DNA of 64,000 nt from Anolis sagrei (taxonomy: Eukaryota > Chordata > Lepidosauria > Squamata > Anolidae): the NCBI RefSeq assembly GCF_037176765.1, contig NC_090024.1:55279361-55343360 (forward strand), written 5' to 3'. Position 1 is the stretch's first letter, and each line of letters starts with the position of its first letter. Of the stretch, positions 26,601 through 38,600 are shown piece by piece. Under the pieces are notes generated by a model. That model did no database searches. It saw only the letters and a list, made by a program, of their open reading frames with translations, and was not told where the DNA came from. The position numbers were made by a program, and so were the translations under genes.

Positions 26601-29600
26601 ATTAAGTACTTTTCAGCCATTCTTTTCACCTGCATTTAAATCCTGAAAAATGCGAGTGGCCCCATCTGGACCTGATTTTAGATTTTGAAATTTTGGAGTG
26701 AATAAAGTTGTTTTAATTTAATGCATTATTTAAAAGCAAAGCATATTAAGTTCAAAAGGAGTGAAAATGAAATCTGAAGAGGTCTTAGATACCATAAAAA
26801 TCCAGCCACTTCTTTGCCAATGTTATATATAAACTCATCATATATGGATGGTCAATACACATTGGTATTGAACAGTGGTAGCCTTAACTGAATTAGAATC
26901 TGTTGATTATACTCTAAACAGGCTGATTTTTAAATTTTGCTATTCTATTAAACTAAAACAAATACAAAGCAAATGTTTAGAAAAACTGTATATTCTGCTT
27001 CTTGGCATATATTTAGTTTTTGAAATGAAACTTTCCATGGAGTCTAATAATTTGCAATTCTGTTCTCTTTGATGCTTGCTTATCAGAGTGAAGCTGGTGT
27101 AAAAGAATTCCATGTAGTTCAAGTGTCTAGTAATAGCAAAAACTGGAAGTTAAAGGAATCAATAGATCTGTCTGAAGACAAAGGTTTGTGAATTTTATAA
27201 CTAGATAGAACAGTTTAAATTTTATTTGCTAACATTTTAGGTGATCCTAAGAACCATAAACAATCATGGATCTTTCCTGTTGTCTTTCAGTTGCAGCTTC
27301 TGTGCCTCCTATGGGCGTGGGTTACATTGGGACAGCATTTAGTGGAGTGTGGGTACTGCAGCAGTAATTAAAATTTCTAGAAAATTCTTTGTGGGAAGAA
27401 TTTGGGTTAGAGGAAAAGCCTAAAATAATGCAACACTAGTAGCAAAAATATTTAGAATTCTATAATATATCTGTCTACTTTAATGGGCAATTGTCTAATA
27501 GTAGTACAATATAGTATGAGGGTTGAATGAAAAGTAATGTCCCCATCTTCGTAACTCCTGCGGCAGGTACTGGCCTATTCAGTAGTTTCTCCTGTACAGT
27601 TCCATTTAGCATTGAACGGTTATGTTGTTACAATGCCAAGTATGGAACCCTGCGCAGAAGGTCGGTCAGTGTGACTTAAGCAACGTGCAGTCATTAAATT
27701 CTTGACAGCAGAAGGTGTCACCCCAAAGGAGATTCATCAGAGAATGCAAGCTGTTTATGTTTATTGTGTTGATGTGAGTACTGTGCATCGTTGGGTGAGT
27801 AAGTTTAAAGATGTTGAGGTGGGAACATCTGACTTGCATGACAAACAAAGAGTTGGATGTCCTGTGACAGCAACCACCAAGTTTCACAAGCAAAAGATTG
27901 ACAGATTGATTCAGGATGATCGTCGTATCACTCAGAGAGAAATTTCAAGCATAATCGGCATTTCACAAGAACGTGTAGGTCACATTATTGCTTTGCATGG
28001 CTATTGGAAGATCTATGCATGATAGGTACCCAGGATGCTGATGCCTGAAATAAAAGCGCACAGCCTTGAAACTTCAGAGAGTGGATCTCACCACCGTATG
28101 ACATCCTCCATACAATCCAGATTTAGCACCGTCTGACTTCCATCTGTTCCTGATAATGAAAAAAGATCTGCAGGGACATCATTATGTTTCTGATGAAGAC
28201 ATTGAGAGAACTGTGAGAACTTGAGAGAGCTGGTTGCGGAAACAGAGTGTCGACTTCTTCCGGGACGGCTTCAGAAAACTTGTTCATCATTAGCAGAAAT
28301 GTATCCAATTATCTGGTGATTATGTGGAAAAGTGAATAGTGGTAGTTAAAGAGCACATTCTAAGGAGTATTCCTGTGTTTGATTTATTAAAATATTCCCA
28401 TCCAAACCCAAGTAACGAAAGTGGAGGCATTACTTTTCATTCAGCCCTCGTAGGATGTTAGGATTAGTCCTAATAATACAAGTATCTTTTGCAATATTCA
28501 AGTGTGTTTTGTAGTTTCATGGCTTTTTCTAAAATCTCTGTCTCATTATATTTAAAATCTTTAATGTTATTTACCTATATGTTTATGTTGAAAGTCATTC
28601 TGGAATAATAATTCGAGTGTCAGACTGGAACTTTGAAAGACCAGGATTTGAATCCTCACTCCAACGTGAAAGACCAATCTGTGATCTTGAGCAAACGAGC
28701 TCTCTCAGCTTTAGAAGATGGCAGTGGCAAACATATGAAAAAATCTTGCCAAAAAGACTTTATGCTAGGGTTGCTGTATGATGTGGTCAATATGAAAGGA
28801 CATAGTCACAACAATATGTTATACTAAGTAGCACATGAAAATTAAGAGTTATAACCATATTTTCAAGTTTATGGCAAATAAAACCAGCAAAGCAGTCAAA
28901 ATGATTATGAATTACTATTGTTTTACTCCTAATATCTAACGAAGCTCATAACAGCTTGTATTTTACTAAAACAACAGTCTTCTATATTAGGTTGCCAGTG
29001 ATTTTTTAATAAAAAAATACTAGCTCACATAAAATTTAGAAATAAAAAAAGAATACAAATCTGTATGGAGATGAGAAAGTTCTTGACATAGCGCTAAAAT
29101 AGCATCTTAATCGTTTAGGATTTCTGTCAGCTATAAGAGATAAGTCCATTGCTGATATGAAGCAAAATTATGGCCACCCTTTTGCAGTTGTTCGTTTAAG
29201 TTATTCTTTGTGTGCAATAAACAATTACAATGAATTATATTTTCTGACTGATGCACTCATCTTCAACAAAGTTTGCAGGATAAAAAGTGCTTTCTTTTGT
29301 GAGCCAATGTTTTGATTTGTAATAGAACCTGCCATGAAGAGAAAATGAAATCAGCCAGCATGTGGTTCTCATAATGGGGAAACTGTCTCTTAAATTGCTT
29401 CTAATACAAGACCTGTGAGGAGTGGATAGAGTCCATTTTTTCCCCTGGAATCTCATGTCTGAAGTCCAGTTAAATTGTATATTCCAACTTTTTAGTGACT
29501 TAAATGCTGTAACTCTGTATCATAAAACATTATGCTGCAGTTACAGAAGTTAAGGTTTTGCAATTAAAGCTGTAGATGCGTTTTGGTTGGTGAATCATGT

Positions 29601-32600
29601 TAAATTAACTAATAATTCTTTGTCTGGCAATGTGTATGAAAATTCAACTGCATTGATTTGGTGGTTTGACCATGTAAATATGTATGACATGAAAAGTAAT
29701 TCATATTTGGTAATTCCTTCTACCAGATATTAAGCTGGCAAATAGAGAGAAAGGGAAGCTGTGCTTGAAATCAGTAAGGTGCAAACATTTAGCAGGTAAG
29801 CTCTCATTTTTGGAGTATTATATATCTGGAATGTTAAATGATTTTTCCTCATTTTTGGAGACCTGATACGTTCCCCTTTCTTCATTCTTAGAACACTATA
29901 CATTTGCAGATATCGTATTTGGAAGTGAACAGGTATGTATATCATAACTTTGTGACTGTTTTATGTGCAATAATCACATAAATAAACTGTTATATACAAG
30001 TATGAGAATGCCTAAATTGAAAACACTTATCTTGATCTGTGTATCCATACAGTGAAATGAAAGGAGCAATATCTGTTAACTATAAAAAACCCAGTTATAA
30101 AAGTGTCTGATGTAATTATTCACCAAATGTAAGACAACTCAATGACAAGAAGTTAAACATGAGCCAACAATGTGATGCGGCAGCTAAAAAAGCCAATGGG
30201 ATTTTGGCCTGTATAAAAGGGAGTATAGTGCCTAGATCCAGGGAAGTCATGCTACCCCTCTATTCTGCCTTGGTCAGACCACAGCTGGAATACTGTGTCC
30301 AATTCTGGGCAGCACAATTTAAGGGAGATGTTGACAAGCTGGAATGTGTCCAGAGGAGGGCAACTAAAATGATCAAGGGTTTGGAGAACAAGCCCTATGT
30401 GGAACTGCTCAAAGAGCTGGGCATGCTTAACCTGCAGAAGAGAAGGATGAAAGGAGACGTGATGGCCATGTATAAAAATGTGAGTGAAAGTCTTAGGGAG
30501 GAGGGAACAAACTTATTTTCTGCTGCCCTGGAGACTAGGACATGGAAGAGTCACTTCAATCTAGAGCAGTGGTTCTCAACCTGGGGTCCCCAGATGTTTT
30601 TGGCCTATAACTCCCAGAAATTCCAGCCAGTTTACCAGCTGTTAGGATTTCTGGGAGTTGGAAGGCCAAAAACATCTGGGGGCGCCAGGTTGAGAATCAG
30701 AGTCAGGCCCGTAGCCAGGATTTCGTTTCGGGGGGGGGGGGCTAATTTTTTTTTGGGGGAGGGGGGTGAGTCTGAGTGAAAGAGGGTCTAGCCTAGCAAA
30801 CCTTTTGTATTATTACCCCAATACCCCCATGCATATGGGATATATTGAGTATGGTGATCAGATCATGATATGAATAAACATAACAGTTTAAATAATGCAC
30901 CAGTAAGGCCTTTTTGCGAACCACCATGGGAATTTCGGGGGGGGGGGCTGAAGCCCCCCGAGGCCCCTCCCCCCCCCCCCCCCGGCTACATGCCTGTCTA
31001 GAGTAAAGAAGATTTCACCTGAACATTAGAAAGAACTTCCTAACTGTGAGAGCTCTTCAGCAATGGAACTCTAGCCCCAGTGTGTGGTGGAGGCTTCTTC
31101 TTTGGAGGCTTTTAAACAGAGGCTGGATGACCATCTGACGGGGTGCTTTGAATGAGATTTTCCTGCTTCTTGGCATGGGGTTAGATTTGATGGCCCATGA
31201 GGTCTCTTCCAACTCTATGATTCTGTGATTTTTTTCAAACACTGATACTACTCAAATTTCACTGTTTTCCTCAATACATTACTTTATGTAGACTAGACAA
31301 ATACAAGGTATGAACATAATCAGTATGTAGATCTGTTTTTTTTCTTAGGAGTTTCCTCTTTCCTTAAATTCAAGAAGTAGACTGCAGACATAATGCAAGA
31401 TTTTTTTTAAAAAAAATGGAATTGAAACGGCTGGAGAAAATTATAAGGGCACACTTGCTTCCTTCAAAATAAATTCCTAAAATCTCCTCAAATTGTATAA
31501 AGAACAGTTCTTTTGTGGTCATTTGTTTCTGCACAGGGACTTTTTCAAAATATACTTGAGTCAAATAGCTTTGACAGGAATCCTGCATCATCCTTTATAC
31601 CATACATGTGCAAGCCCACTAACGCTGCTCTCTCCATAGTTCCGCCACACTTTTGGCCCCGTAAGCTGAATCCACACCAGGGATATATTCCGGTTCCAGT
31701 GAACATTATCCTATTTATTCAGATAGGGAACAGCCTGTTTGTCCTTCCTCCTTTAGATACAGCATGCTTGTCCAAATCTGAAATTACACCCTCCTCAAAT
31801 CATGCCTTTTCTAGCATTGCACATAGCTTGTTCCCCTCTTTTTACCTCCATCTTCTTCCTGTTTTTTCACTGTCTAAAAGCTCCTCAGCATCATTGTAAA
31901 AGGCCTAAATCTCCTGTATTGAACAGGTTTTATCTTGTAGCTGAAACACCTTTTAAAGAAGCTGCATGCACAGAAAGTCTTCCTTCCTCCCCATTTGACC
32001 CATTTACACCACCAAGAGCAAACCACCATATTCTTATTTCTTCTTCAGTACAAAAGGTAGTCATTATCAAAGAGTTTTGGCTAATAGAAAGCCAACAAGA
32101 GAATCTAATTGATATCAGGACATGGATACTGGAAGTTTCCTCAACACTGATGGCTACATCTTAGAATCATAGAATCATAGAATCAAAGAGTTGGAAGAGA
32201 CCTCATGGGCCATCCAGTCCAACCCCCTGCCAAGAAGCAGGAATATTGCATTCAAATCACCTCTGACAAATGGCCATCCAGCCTCTGCTTAAAAGCTTTG
32301 ATATCCATAACTCTGATTTTCCTCATCTAGTCCTGGGATGGGCAGCTGTGCAAGGCAAATACTTATTTTTGCCCCCATGCCACTGACAGACTATATTAAT
32401 GTGCCAGTGCCCCCAACCCCTAATATTTTCCCCCAAAACGACCCTCTGAAATGGCTAAATACAGGCTTAGGGCCAACACATCTTTTTTGATGATCCAGTC
32501 TCATGGGACTTCCCATCCCCTATAAGAAACTATGGCAGAGACAAACACAGAGAATACTTACTGTTCCATCTTTGTCTCCTCACAAGCTGATTACACATAG

Positions 32601-35600
32601 ATGTTGCCATGCTTTCATGCAATACTACTCTACTATCTGAGATCACACTTCTTTCTACTTAGAATATTATTGCATCAGCTGACAATCTTAGTTTGTCATG
32701 TCATAGGACAAATTCACCCATTACCACAGCATCACATTACAACTGGTATCTTTCAACTTCTCTGTGCTTCATGCACATAATCACCCTTCATCCAGGTGCT
32801 TATACATTTGTTATTGTGGTGCAAAGACTTGCCTGCCTCATCTGAGTGTATCCAAGTGGATACTGGAAGTGATTGAAATACCTTATGATCTAGATAAAAC
32901 CACAGAGTACCTGAGCCCATTCCACAATTTCAGCCTTCACAGCATTTTAAAGGAATGTCGTGATTCCTGGCATTAGCAAAGTGACAACATGATTGCAGCT
33001 ATCTAATTCATTTAACTCTCCAGATTAGTTAGAAGAACTTCTTCTGATGCATTGTGGTCTTCAATTTTTATCTAATTTATTCTCCACCAATAAGTAAGCC
33101 ACCTAATTACCTGTTACTTAGAGACCATGAAGAAGAACAGATTGCCTATATCTAACTGGTTCTTCAAGTGGCCAGCTGTATATTCATGCAACTCTCCCTC
33201 CTCCCCTGTTTTTTTAGGTTTGTAACTTTGGTACTCATGGTGGACTATGGAATAGACAGTAGAATAGCTTTGCTAAGCTAAAGCATGTGTGGTATGTAGG
33301 TCAGGGTACAGTTCCTGACAAAGCTAACCAGCCCTGGAAGATTCCAAATGGGATTCTGTTCAGGAACATTACGCATTTATATGGGTGCATAGACTATTAT
33401 TTGGAGCCACTGTTCTGGATAAGCAACTACCAGTAGTTCTTTTGAGGTTCTGTGACAGCACCATCTAATGTAAAATCCTTATTTTATAGATAATCAGTTC
33501 AACCAGTCCATGTGCAGATTTCTTTTTCCGGAGTTTATATTCTGAATTAAAACGAACTCAAACACAGCAAAGTATGAACACATCACAAGCATCTGCAAAG
33601 CAATCTCTTGATGATACTGTCAGACTAATACAGAAATGCAATGAGGTGGATTTGAGTATTATTGTACTATGGAAGGTATGTATAATGATGTAATACAATA
33701 TCACAGGCAACTAAAATGTACTTTATGTTGAAGCTGCAGTAAATCTTTCTGAGTCCCACGGTAGCAATGCCAGTGCCTGGTAAATGTGCCTGGAGATTAT
33801 GGTCTATACTCAAGGCACTTGCACAAGGAAAGTCCTGTCTTTGGTTCATAACTAGCCTGTTTTCGAAGGCACCTAGAGCAGTGTTTCTAATCTGTGAAGC
33901 TAAGGAAATTCATATGGGAATTCTTTTTTTTTCTTTTTGCTATTTAAGTCTTTTTTGGTATCTTAAGCCAATTTATTTATTAGATTAAAAATGATGTCTT
34001 GAAGTGTGTCTAGAAGCAAACTTGCAGCCAGTAGATATTTGTTGATATTTACTCACTACAGCATCTCATTAAATGATCTAGCTGCTGTATTATGAATGAT
34101 TTCAGGTTTCCTGAAATGTTTGAAAGAGAGCTTTATATATCGCACGTTTTAATCAAGTCCGGATGTATTAGAGAACATAACCTTTTCGAGAAAAGCAAAA
34201 AACAAACAAACAAACTATGATGGCACACTGGGAAGGTTAGATGAGAAAACTATATGTGTCCGGCTGTTTTCCCAGTGACCATCGGTATGCCCTGTATTTA
34301 CTTTAATTCACCCAAAATAAAACTCTAGAGATGAGACTAAAATTGGTACAGCTCTAATCTATGGGGCAAGTACAACTATAATCTTTGAGGCATGTACAAC
34401 TATTCTGTATAGCATATATGTGCTAAGGATGGCCTGTTCAAACTGCTAAGCCAGACCAGACACTTTCTGGCTAACTACTATTTATTTATTTATTTATTTG
34501 CTTTACTTATGTACCGCTGTTCTCAGCCCGAAGGCGACTCACGGCGGTTCACAACAATCAAGAGCAGCAAAATTCAATGCAGCAATATAAAAACAGTTAA
34601 CACCTACATATTACACAATTAATAAACAACTACTACAATAACCATTCACTGTTGTCTCATCATCAGAAACATGATCCAGATTCGTCTATTGTTCCATTCC
34701 TATGTCCATTAACCAATCATTGCACCAATTACTCGAATGCCTGCTCAAACAGCCAGGTCTTCACTTTTTTGCGGAATACCATTATAGATGGTGCTAGTCT
34801 AATGTCCGTGGGAAGGGCGTTCCACAGCCGAGGAGCCACCATCGAGAAGGCCCTATCTCTCGTCCCCGCCAGCCGTGCTTGAGAAGCAGGCGGGATCAAG
34901 AGCAGGGCCTCCCCGAAAGATCTCAAAGTCCTGGTGGGTTCATAGGCAGAGATGCGGTCAGATAGGTAGCTTGAGCCGGAACTGTTTAGGGCTTTAAAGG
35001 CCAACGGCAGCACTTTGAATTGAGCCCGGTAGCAAATCGGTAGCCAGTGGAGTTGGCGCAACAGGGGGGTTGTATGCTCCCTGTGCTCCGCTCCTGTTAA
35101 AATCATGGCCGCCGAACGTTGGACTAGTTGGAGCTCCTGAGCCGTCTTCAAAGGCAACCCCACGTAGAGAGCGTTGCAGTAGTCTAAACGGGATGTAACC
35201 AGAGCGTGGACTACTGTGGCCAAGTCAGACTTCCCAAGGTACAGGCGCAGCTGGCGCACAAGCTTTAGCTGTGCAAATGCTCCCCAGGTCACCGCCGAAA
35301 CCTGGGGTTCCAGGCTCAGCGATGAGTCCAGGGTCACACCCAAGCTGCGAACCTGCGTCTTCAGGGGGAGTGCTACCCCATCCAATACAGGCTGTAACCC
35401 TATGCCCTGTTCGGCCTTGCGACTAACCAGGAGTACCTCTGTCTTGTCTGGATTCAATTTCAATTTGTTCGCCCTCATCCAGACCATCACAGCAGCCAAG
35501 CACCGGTTCAGGACCTGGACAGCCTCCTTAGTAGCAGGTGGAAAGGAGTGACAGAGTTGGACATCATCTGCATACAGATGACACCGCACCCCGAAACTCC

Positions 35601-38600
35601 GGATGATCTCCCCCAGCGGCTTCATGTAGATGTTAAACAACATGGGAGACAATATTGAGCCCTGAGGAACCCCACAAGACAAAGGTTGTGGGGTTGAACA
35701 GGTGTCTCCCAGTAACACCTTCTGAGATCGACCCTCTAGGAATGACCAGAGCCACTGCAGAACAGTACCTCCAAGACCCATCCCCGCAAGGCGTCCCAGA
35801 AGGATGCCGTGGTCGACGGTATCGAAGGCCGCTGAGAGGTCCAGCAGCACCAACAGGGACACACTCCCCCTGTTGAGCTCCCGGCGCAGATCATCCACTA
35901 AAGCGACCAAGGCTGTCTCGGTACCATGTCCCGGCCTAAAGCCAGACTGAGTCGGATCTAGATAATCCGTGTCTACCAAGAATGCCTGGAGTTGTGAGGC
36001 CACCACGCGTTCCAAGACTTTGCCCAAAAAGAGGAGATTGGAAACAGGCCGATAGTTGTCGAATTTAGTGGGGTCCAGTGATGGTTTTTTCAACAGCGGT
36101 TTTATTATAGCTTGTTTTAAGCTCGCTGAAATCTTGCCTTCCCGAAGGGAAGCATTAACCACCACCTTAACCCACTCAGCCAATCCCCCTCTGGCCTCCT
36201 TTAGAAGCCAGGATGGGCAGGGGTCCACGATGCATGTGGTTGGCCTCATTCCTCCAAGTATCTTGTCCACATCCTCGGGTTTCACCAATTGAAAATAATC
36301 CATCAAAATAGGTCAAGCAGGTGCTCGTGTTACATCCTCAGAGACTGCCATTAACATGGTATCCAGACTAGAATGGATCAAAGCGACTTGAGCAAAAGAA
36401 CTGAGCAAAAGCTTCACAGCGAGAAGTCGAATTGTCAGGGTTCCCACCTTGAGTGGTGGGATTTAAAAGGCCTCTGACAATTCGAAACAGCTCAGCCGGA
36501 CGGTTCTTTGCAGATGCAATAGTGGCCGCAAAGAAGGCTTTCTTTGCGGCCTTTATTGCCGCGGCATATGCCCTTAAAAAGGACACAAACCGTGTTCGAT
36601 TTGGCTCACTCGGATCCGAACGCCACACACTCTCTAGTTCCCTCTTTCTTCGCTTCATCACTGCCAACTCCAACTACTAAAACTATGTCCAAACGATTGG
36701 AGCCAAAAAGTCTTTCACCAGGCTCTGAGGCAGAATGGGCTGAACCAAATGGCTCGGCCTATAGGGGGAGCCTAAGCTCCTACTCTAAAACTTAGCAGAA
36801 TGGAGCAGTCCAACTCCAGGGAGCAAACAGAGGGGAGTAAAAACTAGGCCGAGACTTCACACAAACAAAAACAAAAAACCTTTAGAGCAGAATCTCCTCT
36901 TGTAATATACAGCCAAATATAATTATTCAGTTGTTAGACTGAATAACCAGCAATCTTCAATCTGTCAGTCAAACAGGAATTTGCCAGTGCATAAAAACAG
37001 CAGAACTTTAGAAGTGTTTTTTTTTCAGTGCCCAAAAAGATACTCTCCCATAAAAAAACGTGCTTCATATTATTGCACTCAAGAGACAAAAATGAAGTAG
37101 ACTTTGATGGAAAAAACATATTTGGTTTACTCACAACTTTCATGTGTTCAGCATACACACGTACAAAAACTTATTAGTCCAATGTATTGTCGAAGGCTTT
37201 CATGGCTGGAATCACTGGGTTGTTGAAGGTTTTTTCAGGCTATATGGCCATGTTCTAGAGGCATTCTCTCCTGACTTTTCGCCTGCATCTATGGCAAGCA
37301 TCCTCTGAGGTTGTGAGCTCCACCCTGGACATTCTACAGATATATAAACCCAATTTTCCTAGTTCCAACATACCTCACAACCTCTGAGGATGCTTGCCAT
37401 AGATGCAGGTGAAACATCAGGAGATAATGCCTCTAGAACATGGTCATATAGCCCAAAAAACCCTACAACAACCGACTTATTAGTCCAGTTTCAAATATAT
37501 TTGAGTTTGTCTCTGTGCCATTCAGCCAGGGCATTTCTCCAGTAACAAAACAGCTACCAACAGGTTACATTGTCAAAAGGAGAAACAGAGAGAGAGTGCA
37601 TGTGGTCTGCAGCCCCCTTTATAACTTCTCAGAAACCATAGAGTAAAGGAAGCTGCACACCAGCATACATACAGGAAACATTAAATAACAGGATCATAGA
37701 CAAACAGATTGCTAGAGAAGGTTTGATGAAGGTTATCATTTCCAACAGGATGTTACCAAAATGGCCAGTTGAATTCCAGGAATGAACTAGGTATCACATG
37801 CCATGTGCCACCATCAGAGTTATTACAATTAACTCCTTATTTCTTACAATATTGCTTAATATATCATAGTCTGTTTGTATTTGTTCTTAAACAGGCATAT
37901 GTTGTTGAAGATAACAAGCAACTCATTTTGGAAGGCCAGCATCATGTTTTACTTCATTCAGTGGGGAATGAGGCCTTTTCTTTCCCTCAAAAACAGGTAT
38001 TCTGGAAGAATTCACTTTTTATGTCTTAGTAAATTAAGAAGCAAAAACCAGCATGGTGTAACAGTTAGAGCACTGGCTAAAATGGAGTAAATAGCACATT
38101 AATTAACCATGATTAAAATTAGACTGGATTTCTACAACCATATCTGATTAAATTAACATGTTTATTGGTATTCGACTGTATTCTCCATATTGCCTCTTAC
38201 TTTTTATGTTCATTTTTGTTTTTTACCTTTCTAGGGTTTTAAAAAAGTACTTGGGAATTCTGACTGGGAAGACTTGGAACAGGTACTGGAATCCAAGAGA
38301 CATGTATATTAGAAGTATATACGAGAGACAGCAGTTTTTTTATAATAATTCTTGGCTAAATTTGTACTTTTATTTCTAATAAGATGCATGCCACCATGAG
38401 AAATTTGTCAGTTGTTTGTGACCTTGCTTTTTAATAGTTAGAATTTTTGGCTTTTCAGTCCATGGCATTCGTTGCATATACAACAAAACACTTGCATTTC
38501 CCTTAAGAGAGTTAATATTTGTGGAGGCAAATTTAGATGGGAACAAATGTCAAGACCCAGAAGCCTTAAACCACACCAGACACAGATTAAAGGTTCAAAC

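Larger units (their letters stand above)
30130..31230 (+). mobile_element. CR1 LINE 3' half, split by two MITEs
   Basis: The 30159-30566 part encodes the end of the CR1 reverse transcriptase (RPQLEYCVQFWAAQFKGD, then QRRATKMIKGLENKPY). The 31004-31230 part continues with the CR1 3' region and ends TCTTCCAACTCTATGATTCTG, the usual CR1 terminus. Between them lie two transposons at 30567-30996. The first frame is open, so the copy is moderately young. Confidence 0.88.

Noticed and set aside
30961-30983. G and C runs as G-quadruplex regulatory sites
   Set aside because: They are inside the ends of MITE B and look like slippage in a transposon rather than a host signal.
36673-37760. A second LTR, antisense, around the palindromic Penelope-like copy
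   Set aside because: A TATAAAG on the minus strand near 37,620 hinted at one, but I found no matching ends or target duplication.
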